Below are positions 9,440 to 17,721 of a DNA stretch of 64,000 bases, in pieces. Position 1 is the first letter of the stretch. The number at the start of each line of letters is the position of its first letter. Source of the DNA: Terriglobales bacterium (lineage in GTDB: Bacteria > Acidobacteriota > Terriglobia > Terriglobales > Acidobacteriaceae); assembly GCA_035561515.1 (NCBI GenBank), contig DATMXP010000022.1, positions 62,001-126,000 on the forward strand. Direction: 5' to 3'. The translations under genes were made by a program, and so were the position numbers. The notes under the pieces were generated by a model that saw only the letters and a program-made list of their open reading frames with translations, had not been told where the DNA came from and searched no databases.

Positions 9440-11446
9440 ATGTCCGTTGCGAAAATTGGGCGTTACGAAATCGTCGGAGAACTCGGAAAAGGTGCCATGG
9501 GCATGGTCTATAAGGCCATGGACCCCAATATCGGACGAACCGTCGCGCTCAAAACCATGCGGGTGGACATTCATGCCGACAAGCATGACGAGATGCTGCG
9601 GCGTTTTCACAACGAAGCTCGTGCCGCCGGCGCCCTGAACCATCCCAACATCGTAACCATCTACGACGCAGGTGAAGCCGACGGTGTGTTTTACATCGCG
9701 ATGGAGATTATCGAAGGGCGGTCGCTTTCGACCCTTCTGGCCGAGCGCAAGTCTCTTTCCGCACAGGAAGTGGTAGAAATCGGAACTCAGGTTTGCGCCG
9801 GTCTTCAATACGCGCATCTGAAGAAGGTCATTCATCGCGACATCAAGCCTGCGAACATCATGCTCTCGGCTGGCGGCCAGGTTAAGATCACCGACTTCGG
9901 TATAGCCAAGGCCGGAGCAAGCCTGACCCATAGCGGCGAAGTCGTTGGTACCCCGAACTACATGTCGCCCGAACAGGTGAAGGGCCGTGCGCTCGACGGG
10001 CGCAGCGACCTGTTCTCGACCGGTGTGGTCCTGTACGAAATGTTGACCGGGGAGCGTCCGTTCACCGGAGACTCCGTTACCACGATCATCTACAAGATCG
10101 TTCATGAGACTCCGATTCCTCCCCGTGAACTCGACGTCACCATTCACCCGGGCCTGAGCATGATCGTTACCAAGTGCCTGGCGAAAGATCCCGAGGATCG
10201 CTATCAAGAGGCGGTCGATCTTTCCACCGCACTGAAAAGCTACAAGATCGTTTCAGTGCCGGAACCCCGGCATGTCGCTCCTCCCCGGCCCATCACTCCG
10301 CCGACGGTGGCGACCACGCCGGTCCCAGTTTTTGGGGCGCATCATCTCGGCAATGGCCAAACGGGAACGGCGGTTCAGGTCTCTCCCGATGCGCCTACCT
10401 CGGCCATCGATATTCGCGGTGCTCAGCAACACAAGCCTCCAGCGAAGCGAATGTGGGTGGTGTTCGGCATACTCTCTGCCCTGCTAATCGTCGGCGCGAG
10501 CGCGATTCGTTCCTTCCGCTCGACACCGCCATCGGCCCCCTCGGTTCAGCAGTCCACGCCCGCGCCGCCGTCTGAAGTTCCAGCACCTCCTGTGCCGCAG
10601 ATTCCTGCTGAGAAGATCCGACAGGCGCAGGAACTGGCCGCAGACATACAGCGCCAGGTCGAGCAGCAACTGTCAACATCAGAAAAGGTGCAGGTCAGCG
10701 GAATTGGGGATTTACGTATCACTTCCAATCCATCCGGCGCTCACGTATCTATCGATGGGGTGTCTCAGGAGTGGTTTGTCACACCGTTCAACGCACCCCC
10801 GATGAAGGCAGGCACACACACGCTCACCGCGAACGCACCGGGGCTGCCTGCGCAGACACGCATTGTGGAAGTTGTGCCGCGTAAGAAGACCGTTGTCGAC
10901 TTCCAACTTGCTGGCGACAATGCCATCTACAACATTGCCAGCTTACCCAATGGCGCGGAAATACTAATCGACGGGGTGGCCACCGGCAGCCGAACTCCGG
11001 CCCAGATGATGATCAAGCCGGGACAGCATCGCGTCACCTTGCGCCTGGAAGGATTCGAACCGGTCGACGTTGTAACCAGTGCTGCTCCTGGTGGCGAGGT
11101 CAACTTATCGCCCCAGTTGCGCGCCCGTAACTCCGTAGATATCTCCTCCGGTTTGCAACCTGACTCGCCCGGTCTTGCCGCCTTGGCACGCCTGCGTGGG
11201 GTTCCCATCACAGGGGAGATTCCTCCAGGCCATGGCATGATCCAGGTGAGGACTCGTCCGCGCTCCGCAACGGTAACAGTGGATGGCACGGATTTGAGCT
11301 CTGCCACGCCGGCACGGCTGCCACTAAAGCCGGGAAGGTATAACGTCCTGGTGAAAAAGACCGGTTTTCGGCCAGTTTCTCGAATCGTTGAAGTGGAAGA
11401 AGGAAAAGTGGTGGAACTGGATGAGGTCCTTCTGCGCCAGCGATAG
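9440..11446 (+). CDS. Transmembrane Ser/Thr protein kinase with three PEGA domains
   Basis: A PknB-type kinase of 668 residues. Cytosolic kinase domain about 8-270: glycine loop GKGAMGMVY (16-24), Lys38 in VALK, HRDIKPAN (132-139), DFG (152-154) and a SPEQ activation-segment end. A Pro-rich linker leads to one membrane span at about 337-356. The extracytoplasmic part holds three PEGA domains at about 423-482, 496-550 and 599-660, which usually bind surface layers or signal ligands. The ATG at 9440 has GGAAGGGA upstream and begins the kinase fold at once; a TTG at 9398 would add 14 unlikely residues. It follows the M48/secreted cluster and may sense envelope state. Confidence 0.93.
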   Translation: MSVAKIGRYEIVGELGKGAMGMVYKAMDPNIGRTVALKTMRVDIHADKHDEMLRRFHNEARAAGALNHPNIVTIYDAGEADGVFYIAMEIIEGRSLSTLLAERKSLSAQEVVEIGTQVCAGLQYAHLKKVIHRDIKPANIMLSAGGQVKITDFGIAKAGASLTHSGEVVGTPNYMSPEQVKGRALDGRSDLFSTGVVLYEMLTGERPFTGDSVTTIIYKIVHETPIPPRELDVTIHPGLSMIVTKCLAKDPEDRYQEAVDLSTALKSYKIVSVPEPRHVAPPRPITPPTVATTPVPVFGAHHLGNGQTGTAVQVSPDAPTSAIDIRGAQQHKPPAKRMWVVFGILSALLIVGASAIRSFRSTPPSAPSVQQSTPAPPSEVPAPPVPQIPAEKIRQAQELAADIQRQVEQQLSTSEKVQVSGIGDLRITSNPSGAHVSIDGVSQEWFVTPFNAPPMKAGTHTLTANAPGLPAQTRIVEVVPRKKTVVDFQLAGDNAIYNIASLPNGAEILIDGVATGSRTPAQMMIKPGQHRVTLRLEGFEPVDVVTSAAPGGEVNLSPQLRARNSVDISSGLQPDSPGLAALARLRGVPITGEIPPGHGMIQVRTRPRSATVTVDGTDLSSATPARLPLKPGRYNVLVKKTGFRPVSRIVEVEEGKVVELDEVLLRQR

Positions 11447-11447
11447 A

Positions 11448-12563
11448 TCACTTTGCGCAGTACTTCTGGTATTGAGCGTCGATGAATCCGTCCGTCATCC
11501 CCGCGATGTAATCACATACCACACGTGCAAGGCTCTCTGTCTGCGACTTGGACTGGTAGCTTGAAGGAAGATCGTCCGGGTGCTCCATCCAGAACTCGAA
11601 GAGCTCGGCGACGACTTCCTCCGCCCGTGACTTGTCCGGCTTTAATTCGCGGCTGTAGTAAAGGTTCGCGTAGAGGAACTCTTTAACCTGGCGGCGGTGT
11701 TCATCCACTGCAGGACTGAACTGCACCAACCGCTCCGGATACCGGCGAACATCGTCCAGGCTGCAAACACCTGCGGAACGTATCCGTGCTCGAGTGTTCT
11801 CAATCAAGTCCGTCACTAGCTCGTTGAAGAAGATCTTCAGCGCCTCATTGAACTTCAGCTTTTCCATTGCATCGGGGAACCTTGCTTCCGCGATGTTGTA
11901 GAACTTTTTAAACGCCGGTACGCCATCGCAAATCAGCGGCACAGTCAGGATGTCAGACTCGTAGCCGTCATCCAGGTCCGCGGTGTTGTATCCAATCTCG
12001 TCCGTCAGGTCGATCAACTGGGCCTCCAGCGGCGGACGCTGGTCCAGTAAGTATTCGCGCAATCCCGGGTATGCTGCCGGAGCATAATCACGCGAGTGCT
12101 TGATGATACCTTCGCGAACCTCGAAAGTCAGGTTCAGTCCGCGAAATGCGGCATAGCGCAGTTCAAAGTCCTCCACGATACGCAACGCGTGCAGGTTGTG
12201 ATCGAAGGACAAGCCGTGACGTTTCATGCACTCGTCCAAGGCCTTCTCTCCGGCGTGGCCGAAGGGTGGATGTCCGATGTCGTGTACCAATGCCAGAGTT
12301 TCCACCAGGTCCACGTTAAGGCCCAACTGCTCCGCGATGGTTCTCGAGATTTGCGCTACCTCGATGGTGTGCGTCAGGCGGTTGCGAAAATGATCGCTGA
12401 CCTTATCGGTGAAAACCTGGGTCTTGTCCTCAAGGCGACGAAACGCACGTGCGTGGATCACACGATCGCGATCGCGCTGGAAGTCGTTGCGGTACGGGTG
12501 CGGAGTTTCGGGATGTCGGCGTCCGCGAGATTGTTCGACTCGCACCGCGTAGTCGGCGAGCAT
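11448..12563 (-). CDS. dgt: Deoxyguanosinetriphosphate triphosphohydrolase-like HD protein
   Basis: A 371-residue HD-domain dNTPase. The family hydrolyses dNTPs to the nucleoside plus triphosphate and helps control nucleotide pools. Visible signature: RRLEDKTQVF (42-51), RNRLTHTIEVAQ (61-71) with the first metal His at 65, and the HD pair in LVHDIGHPPFGHAGE (92-106). The substrate-specificity name follows the usual annotation; the family is dGTPase-like type 2/3 rather than proven dGTPase. The gene is convergent with the kinase gene, with one base between them, and divergent from feoA. Confidence 0.9.
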   Translation of the reverse strand: MLADYAVRVEQSRGRRHPETPHPYRNDFQRDRDRVIHARAFRRLEDKTQVFTDKVSDHFRNRLTHTIEVAQISRTIAEQLGLNVDLVETLALVHDIGHPPFGHAGEKALDECMKRHGLSFDHNLHALRIVEDFELRYAAFRGLNLTFEVREGIIKHSRDYAPAAYPGLREYLLDQRPPLEAQLIDLTDEIGYNTADLDDGYESDILTVPLICDGVPAFKKFYNIAEARFPDAMEKLKFNEALKIFFNELVTDLIENTRARIRSAGVCSLDDVRRYPERLVQFSPAVDEHRRQVKEFLYANLYYSRELKPDKSRAEEVVAELFEFWMEHPDDLPSSYQSKSQTESLARVVCDYIAGMTDGFIDAQYQKYCAK

Positions 12564-12760
12564 GGGTGGAGTGTAACAAATCGAAAAGACGGTATCGATG
12601 GCCGCGCACTCCTATTGCAGCAAGGAGTTACGAAAGAAATTTTGTTCATGAGTTCCAATTTGGGAACTGCCTATCCTCTTATGAATAAAAGGGTTACGCG
12701 GACGGTATTTTGCGACGGCCTACGAGTGAGCCATGTCACGTTTCAGTGTGACTTTGGTAG

Positions 12761-12814
12761 TTGCCCATTCTCTTCCAGGGGCGGATAATTATGATATTGA
12801 AAATGATTTTCAAT
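12761..12814 (+). promoter_or_regulatory. feoAB promoter with Fur box
   Basis: A -35 TTGCCC (12761-12766), 17-bp spacer and -10 GATAAT (12784-12789) are followed at 12796-12814 by ATTGAAAATGATTTTCAAT, a perfect 9-1-9 palindrome matching the Fur-box pattern. The predicted transcription start falls inside the palindrome, so Fe(II)-Fur bound there would block initiation. This predicts repression of feoAB in iron-replete cells. Confidence 0.85.
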
Positions 12815-12829
12815 TTCGAACAAGGCGAC

Positions 12830-13099
12830 ATGCAGACCCCAGAGAGAGACCGCTCCGTCCCATTGGCTGAACTGCGCGAGGGTGATCTCGCGGTTCTCGC
12901 CGGAATCGACCTCCCGCACCAAACCGCGGAACACCTGATGTGCCTAGGGTTCATTCCCGGGGTGGAGGTTACCGTAGGAAAGAGCGGGCCGGGCGGCGAC
13001 CCGCGTGTGTACAACGTAGACGGTTCCAATGTCGCCCTACGTTCCGATGTGAGCGCCAACGTCACCGTAATCCCCAAGATGTACCGGACGCAGGGATGA
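12830..13099 (+). CDS. feoA: Ferrous iron transport protein A
   Basis: An 89-residue SH3-like protein that assists FeoB. The family pattern is clear: 'VPLAELREGDLAVLAGID', 'LMCLGFIPGVEVTV', 'PRVYNVDGSNVALRSDVSANVTV'. The ATG at 12830 is chosen because an upstream in-frame start at 12761 would read through the promoter and Fur box; AAGG lies a few bases upstream and the resulting length fits FeoA. It is followed after one base by feoB. Confidence 0.9.
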   Translation: MQTPERDRSVPLAELREGDLAVLAGIDLPHQTAEHLMCLGFIPGVEVTVGKSGPGGDPRVYNVDGSNVALRSDVSANVTVIPKMYRTQG

Positions 13100-13100
13100 C

Positions 13101-14984
13101 ATGGGTGCCGTAGTCGATCTTGGGATCCCCTCCCCCGCAAAATCCCGAAACAAGATTGAATCCGTTGCCATCGTTGGGCCACCCAATTCCGGCAAATCGA
13201 CGCTGTTCAATCGACTGACCGGACTACGACAGAAAGTCGCGAATTTCCCGGGTGTCACCGTTGAGCATCATATCGGCTATCTCCGAACGGGCCGGGGCAA
13301 AGAGATCGCGCTGATTGATCTTCCCGGCATCTACAGCCTCACGCCAAAATCCGAAGACGAACGGGTGACCGTGGACGTGCTGCGCGGCGACATGCCCGGC
13401 ACGCCGAAGCCCGACGCCATCATCCTGATCCTTGACGCCACGAATCTAAACCGGCACCTGGTACTAGCTGCACGCGTGATTGCGGTCGGCCTGCCGACGC
13501 TGGTGCTCCTCAATATGGCGGACTCGCTCAAGTCGCAGGGCGGACACATCGACGTTCTCGCTCTTGCTCGCGAACTTGGCACGCCCGTCGCGCTGGTCAG
13601 CGCCGCAAAGGGTGAAGGTCTGGAAGTGGTAGAGAACTTCCTGAAGTCCAGCACCGACTCGCCGAAGCCGGTCGAAATTCCAGTGATCAATGACGTGGCT
13701 CGGTGCCGCGAGTGGGCGTGCACCGTGGCCGACAAATCGTCGTACCGGAAGCCGCTTCCGTCGGTGTGGACCAAGCGTCTCGATTCGATTGTCCTCGACA
13801 AAAAGTGGGGACCGCTGATCTTCACCGCGGTTGTGATCGGCGTCTTTCAGTGCATATTCACGCTCGGGCAGCCACTCTCGGAGGCCCTGGGAGGACTGCT
13901 CAATTCGGCCGGCATCCTGCTTGGTTCGGTTCTTCCGGAGGGCTGGTTCAAGTCGCTACTGATCGATGGTGCTTTCAGCGGCGTTACATCTGTGCTTGTC
14001 TTCCTGCCGCAGATCCTGCTTCTTTTCCTGGTGATCGGAGTACTTGAAGATTCGGGCTATCTAGCACGCGCGGCCGTCATTACGGACCGAACCATGCGGA
14101 AGGTTGGGCTGAACGGTAAGTCGTTCATCCCGCTGCTTTCGGCGTATGCCTGTGCCGTTCCGGCGATCATGGCCACCCGCACGATCGAGGACAAACGTGA
14201 TCGCATCGCCACGATTCTGATTGCGCCATTCATGACGTGCTCTGCGCGCCTGCCGGTATACACCATGATCATTGCCGCATTCATTCCTGAGCACAAGATC
14301 CTTGGTCCGGTATTCGGATCGCGTGCGGCCGCGATGCTTGGGCTATATGTGCTTGGATTCATCGCTGCCGTGATTACGGCACGCATCTTGAAGTCTTCGA
14401 TCCTGAAGAGTAAGGACTCACCGTTCATCCTTGAGTTGCCACCGTATCGCTGGCCGACGTTCCAATCGCTTGGGCTGCGCTTGCTGGACCGCTCGAAAGC
14501 GTTCCTGTTGCGGGCTGGTACGGTGATCCTGCTTGTCTCGATCATTTTGTGGGGACTCACTCACCTTCCGCTGAAGAACGGACAGCCTCCGGAGATTGGC
14601 AACAGCCTGGTGGCGCAGTTTGGACACACGATTGAGCCCGCGATCCGGCCTCTTGGGTTCGATTGGAAAATCGGCGTCGGACTGGTCACTTCGATTGCCG
14701 CACGCGAGGTCATCATCTCGACGCTGGGTACACTCAACGGACTTGATCCCCAGTCGCAGGAACTCAGCCTTCAGCAGGCTCTTCAGACCCAGTTGACGCT
14801 CGGGGGAGCGGTGGCCCTGCTCATCTTCTTCGCCTTCGCTATGCAGTGTACCTCGACGCTCGCGGTCGTTCGGCGGGAGACGAACTCATGGAAGTGGCCG
14901 GCCATCCAGTTTGCGTACATGACGACGCTTGCATACACCGGAGCACTGGCGGCCAACATCCTGGTCACAAGGATATTTCTCTAA
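13101..14984 (+). CDS. feoB: Ferrous iron transport protein B, GTPase-permease
   Basis: A 627-residue inner-membrane Fe(II) transporter. N-terminal GTPase: G1 GPPNSGKS (26-33), G3 DLPG (73-76), G4 NMAD. The C-terminal permease has about eight hydrophobic segments with the two Gate-type repeats, including 'YACAVPAIMATRTIEDKRDR' and 'MTCSARLPVY', the conserved Cys-containing pore motifs. It is shorter than the enterobacterial protein because the intracellular helical region and C-terminus are compact. Expression is expected from the Fur-controlled promoter before feoA. A strong terminator follows. Confidence 0.95.
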   Translation: MGAVVDLGIPSPAKSRNKIESVAIVGPPNSGKSTLFNRLTGLRQKVANFPGVTVEHHIGYLRTGRGKEIALIDLPGIYSLTPKSEDERVTVDVLRGDMPGTPKPDAIILILDATNLNRHLVLAARVIAVGLPTLVLLNMADSLKSQGGHIDVLALARELGTPVALVSAAKGEGLEVVENFLKSSTDSPKPVEIPVINDVARCREWACTVADKSSYRKPLPSVWTKRLDSIVLDKKWGPLIFTAVVIGVFQCIFTLGQPLSEALGGLLNSAGILLGSVLPEGWFKSLLIDGAFSGVTSVLVFLPQILLLFLVIGVLEDSGYLARAAVITDRTMRKVGLNGKSFIPLLSAYACAVPAIMATRTIEDKRDRIATILIAPFMTCSARLPVYTMIIAAFIPEHKILGPVFGSRAAAMLGLYVLGFIAAVITARILKSSILKSKDSPFILELPPYRWPTFQSLGLRLLDRSKAFLLRAGTVILLVSIILWGLTHLPLKNGQPPEIGNSLVAQFGHTIEPAIRPLGFDWKIGVGLVTSIAAREVIISTLGTLNGLDPQSQELSLQQALQTQLTLGGAVALLIFFAFAMQCTSTLAVVRRETNSWKWPAIQFAYMTTLAYTGALAANILVTRIFL

Positions 14985-15003
14985 AGGCTCAGCAATAACC
15001 CTG

Positions 15004-15038
15004 ACGACCTGCGGTCCTCGATCGCAGGTCGTTTTTTC
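15004..15038 (+). terminator. Rho-independent terminator after feoB
   Basis: A perfect 10-bp stem, ACGACCTGCG (15004-15013) and CGCAGGTCGT (15023-15032), followed by TTTTTC. It ends the feoAB transcript. Confidence 0.92.
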
Positions 15039-15145
15039 TCTAGACCACGACCGTGGGTTACGTGTTTTCAACGAATGTTGCAGGCCGGCTTGATTCCATG
15101 AGCCCGGCCTGGACGCATTGATGTCCAGACCGGGTTTGCATTCGC

Positions 15146-15298
15146 TTACTTCGACTTGCGCTGTTCAGGTTCCAACGTGGCTGAGCCGGCTTCCAGCGCT
15201 GCCCGCTTTGCGTTCCGACGGGAGTTAAGTTCGATAGCTACAAGACAGGCAACTGCTATCAGAGAAAAGAAAATTACAACGATCTTCGTGAGATCCAT
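15146..15298 (-). CDS. Small single-pass membrane protein
   Basis: A 50-residue reading frame beginning MDLTKIVVIFFSLIAVACLV, with one transmembrane helix (about 5-23), then a basic/acidic tail (NSRRNAKRAALEAGSATLEP, then EQRKSK). GAGGTG lies 6 bp before the ATG. The positive-inside rule predicts a cytosolic C-terminus. It has no recognisable family. The hydrophobic-then-charged layout and good ribosome-binding site make it more credible than the overlapping + strand frame at 15156-15344. Two short hairpins lie downstream at about 15080-15135, without T runs. Confidence 0.65.
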   Translation of the reverse strand: MDLTKIVVIFFSLIAVACLVAIELNSRRNAKRAALEAGSATLEPEQRKSK

Positions 15299-15340
15299 GA
15301 TTACACCTCATTCGCGATTAGCTTTTGAATTTTGTATTGC

Positions 15341-15706
15341 TTAGCTGTGAAAGAGGGCGAATGAGGGTGGAGCGCGCGGCACAGCCGGTGCCAGTGCGAT
15401 TACAGCGCAAACGACAGAATCAGACTCCTGCTCCAGCCAGGATGAAACGTTGGACCTGAAAGCAGCAACCGCGGCCTCGGCAATCGACTCGAAGCGAAGA
15501 CTCCGAACAGATTTCAGGTGAAACTGCGATGAGTCCTGCGGCCGAGCTATAGCGGACGAGGAACCCTGCGACTTCGCAACGAAGAGTAATTCGTGCGTTT
15601 GTGGGTTAGCGGTTGAATTGTTAGGAACTAGAGGAACGAACAACGAGAAGGCGAGCGTAGTCAGCAACAACACTGCTACGGTGTACCTCTTCGTGGCCAG
15701 TCCCAT
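15341..15706 (-). CDS. Hypothetical secreted or membrane-anchored protein
   Basis: A 121-residue frame with a hydrophobic N-terminus (about residues 8-28, VAVLLLTTLAFSLFVPLVP) and a Ser/Ala-rich remainder with no motif. GAGG is almost against the ATG, so the real start may be an in-frame GTG about 11 codons in. It is followed 42 bp later by the small membrane protein on the same strand. It could be a lineage-specific gene or a spurious frame. Confidence 0.5.
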   Translation of the reverse strand: MGLATKRYTVAVLLLTTLAFSLFVPLVPNNSTANPQTHELLFVAKSQGSSSAIARPQDSSQFHLKSVRSLRFESIAEAAVAAFRSNVSSWLEQESDSVVCAVIALAPAVPRAPPSFALFHS

Positions 15707-15754
15707 ACCTCAATTGTACAGTTCAGGAGGTTATGGGCTGGCCCTGGAGGCTAA

Positions 15755-16726
15755 TTATTGTGCGGGGGCGAAGTATCCCTTGCGCGCGCGAATGATCAGG
15801 TTCTTGTCGCTGCGGGCCTGAATATTGATGGAGCGATAACGTCCATCAGCGGTGAAGTCGGCCGGCTTATAGGACAGCGCGTACTGGCTGCGCAGCTCGT
15901 CCTGAATTGTCTCAAAGGCTTTTGTAACGTCATCGATCTTGTTCGGGAAGAATGCGCGCCCACCAGTTTCTTCCGCCAGTTTGCGAAGTAGTTTGTCACC
16001 GCGACTCACCGTCGGACTGTTGTTGGTGCTGATCGCGTAGATGGTGACTTCGGCGCGGCGTGCTGCATCGATGACCTGAGGGATCGTCGCACGGCTCTGG
16101 TTGTCTTCGCCATCACTGATAAGGACGATAATCCGGCGCACTGGGCGGTCGGCACGAACATTCATTAACTTTTTCGCCGCGGCCACCTGAAGCGCGTCAT
16201 AAACGGCAGAGCCTCCGCTGGGCGAGAACTTCTTTACTCCGGCCGCGAGTAGCGCGGTGTTGTCGGTGAAGTCCTGAGTAAGCGACGGCGTGGAGTCAAA
16301 CGCCAGAACGAATGCCTTATCCGTGTGTGGGCGAAGGACGCGGTTGAAGAAGTTAATTGCTGATTCCTGCTCGAAGGTGAACCGTTCGGTAATGGAACCG
16401 CTGACATCGAAGACAAGTCCGACGCGTAAGGGCAGGTCGGTTTCGCTACGGAAGCTGCGGAGTGCCGCCGGCGGCTTGCCGTCGTCATAGACGGCGAGGT
16501 CTTCGGGTGTGAGATTACGTTTGAAACGGCCCTTCTTGTCTGTGGCCGTGAAGATCACGTTCACTTCCTGCACGGAAGCGCGAATGGTGGGGATCTCTTC
16601 GTCGGAGCCCTGATTATCTGGCTGGACCTGCTTGCCGCCCACGTCGTTACTGCTATCGATAGATTGGGCCCACTGCGAAGGAACAAGAATTCCCAGCAGC
16701 AGGACGGCCATAAATTTCCATCCCAC
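15755..16726 (-). CDS. VWFA-related acidobacterial domain protein
   Basis: A 323-residue secreted protein: signal peptide 1-20, 'VNVIFTATDKKGRFKRNLTPEDLAVYDDGK' (56-84), then a von Willebrand A domain with the metal-site motif DVSGS at 107-111, a Thr/Ser-containing 'SPSGGSAVYDAL' loop and 'LISDGEDNQS'. This layout is that of the family named for Acidobacteria (VWFA-related Acidobacterial domain), the best phylum marker in the window. It is probably a cell-surface or periplasmic adhesion or scaffold protein. Confidence 0.92.
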   Translation of the reverse strand: MGWKFMAVLLLGILVPSQWAQSIDSSNDVGGKQVQPDNQGSDEEIPTIRASVQEVNVIFTATDKKGRFKRNLTPEDLAVYDDGKPPAALRSFRSETDLPLRVGLVFDVSGSITERFTFEQESAINFFNRVLRPHTDKAFVLAFDSTPSLTQDFTDNTALLAAGVKKFSPSGGSAVYDALQVAAAKKLMNVRADRPVRRIIVLISDGEDNQSRATIPQVIDAARRAEVTIYAISTNNSPTVSRGDKLLRKLAEETGGRAFFPNKIDDVTKAFETIQDELRSQYALSYKPADFTADGRYRSINIQARSDKNLIIRARKGYFAPAQ

Positions 16727-16821
16727 GGGTGATCTCCTAAGACTGAAGCGGCAAGTATTACTTTACTTAGATGCCGCTCGGGATGGGTAGGCACCAAGGG
16801 TCATGTACACGGTAAGTAACG

Positions 16822-16857
16822 GTAAACAAAAGGCCGGTCCCTTTCGAGACCGGCCTT
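16822..16857 (-). terminator. Rho-independent terminator after hpf
   Basis: A 10-bp stem, AAGGCCGGTC (16830-16839) and GACCGGCCTT (16848-16857). On the minus strand it is followed by TTTTGTTT, so it terminates the rightmost-to-left operon ending with hpf. Confidence 0.85.
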
Positions 16858-16876
16858 CTTCTGCTTCTTAACCGGA

Positions 16877-17488
16877 TTAAGGTGCTTCGATCAGTTCCAT
16901 TTTTCCGTCCTTCTTGCGGTGGAGGACCTTGACTCGGCCCTCATTGTCACGAAAGACGAAGACGTCGCGGTCGCGGAATTCGGCTTCCTTGACGGCTTCC
17001 TCCAGCGTCATCGGACGCATGGAAACGGACTCTGTACTGGGCACGACGTGAGCTTCGGTCACGCGTGCGATGGAAGGATAGCTATGTACCACCACCGGCA
17101 CGGCTGTGGCTGCGCTGGCGCCGACGGCCATGCGCATCTCCTGAGACTGCACTTCCTGGGTATGAACTTCGCTGACCCATTTCTTACGCGGCTGGCGTTT
17201 GATGTTTCTCCAACGAGTGCGGTGCTTTACCACCTGTTTCTCGATGTGCTGGAGCGCTTCGCCCACGGCGACGGTCATGTCTGAATTCGATTCCGCCGCG
17301 CCAACGACAGGGGTGACGCGGGTGGAGACGGTGATCTCCGCCTTAAAGCGGCGCTTTTCACAGGCGAGAATTACTTTGCTTTCGAAGGAGTTTCCAAGAA
17401 TTCGGGTGAGCTTGTTAAGACCGTGTTCGACTTGCTTGCGGATATCAGGAGTGATTTCGTACTGTCTGCCGGTGTACTCAACGTTCAT
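16877..17488 (-). CDS. hpf: Ribosome hibernation promoting factor, long form
   Basis: A 203-residue protein. The N-terminal domain (about 1-105, beginning MNVEYTGRQYEITPDIRKQV) binds the 30S decoding site; the C-terminal domain (about 152-200, 'MTLEEAVKEAEFRDRDVFVFRDNEGRVKVLHRKKDGKMELIE') dimerises ribosomes into 100S particles. The presence of both makes it the long form found in most bacteria outside gamma-proteobacteria. GGGGGA precedes the ATG. The order lptCA-lptB-rpoN-hpf is a classic conserved cluster. Confidence 0.95.
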   Translation of the reverse strand: MNVEYTGRQYEITPDIRKQVEHGLNKLTRILGNSFESKVILACEKRRFKAEITVSTRVTPVVGAAESNSDMTVAVGEALQHIEKQVVKHRTRWRNIKRQPRKKWVSEVHTQEVQSQEMRMAVGASAATAVPVVVHSYPSIARVTEAHVVPSTESVSMRPMTLEEAVKEAEFRDRDVFVFRDNEGRVKVLHRKKDGKMELIEAP

Positions 17489-17721
17489 TGATCATCCCCC
17501 TAAAAATCGGCCGTGGCCAGGAGTGCCGCGTCCGCTGGGTTCACTATCACCAAATGACGTTCGCTGCCTTTGCTGGAGCCTTCCCTCCGCCTCAGGTAGC
17601 TTTGTTTACTGGCTTGCCGGTCCTGCCAGCTTGTTTCGCACCTTCCTTTCGGATTGGAGAGTCATTTTGAGGAGTGTTGCGGGAGTCTAGTCCCCGAAGC
17701 ACTTCCCGTCAAATACAAATC

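Noticed and set aside
9350..10207. 285-codon minus-strand frame
   Set aside because: Lies fully inside the kinase gene, whose motifs are unmistakable.
12761..12829. N-terminal extension of FeoA
   Set aside because: Contains the -35, -10 and Fur box; FeoA homology begins after 12830.
15156..15344. 62-codon plus-strand frame
   Set aside because: Opposite strand has a better small gene with a ribosome-binding site and membrane helix.
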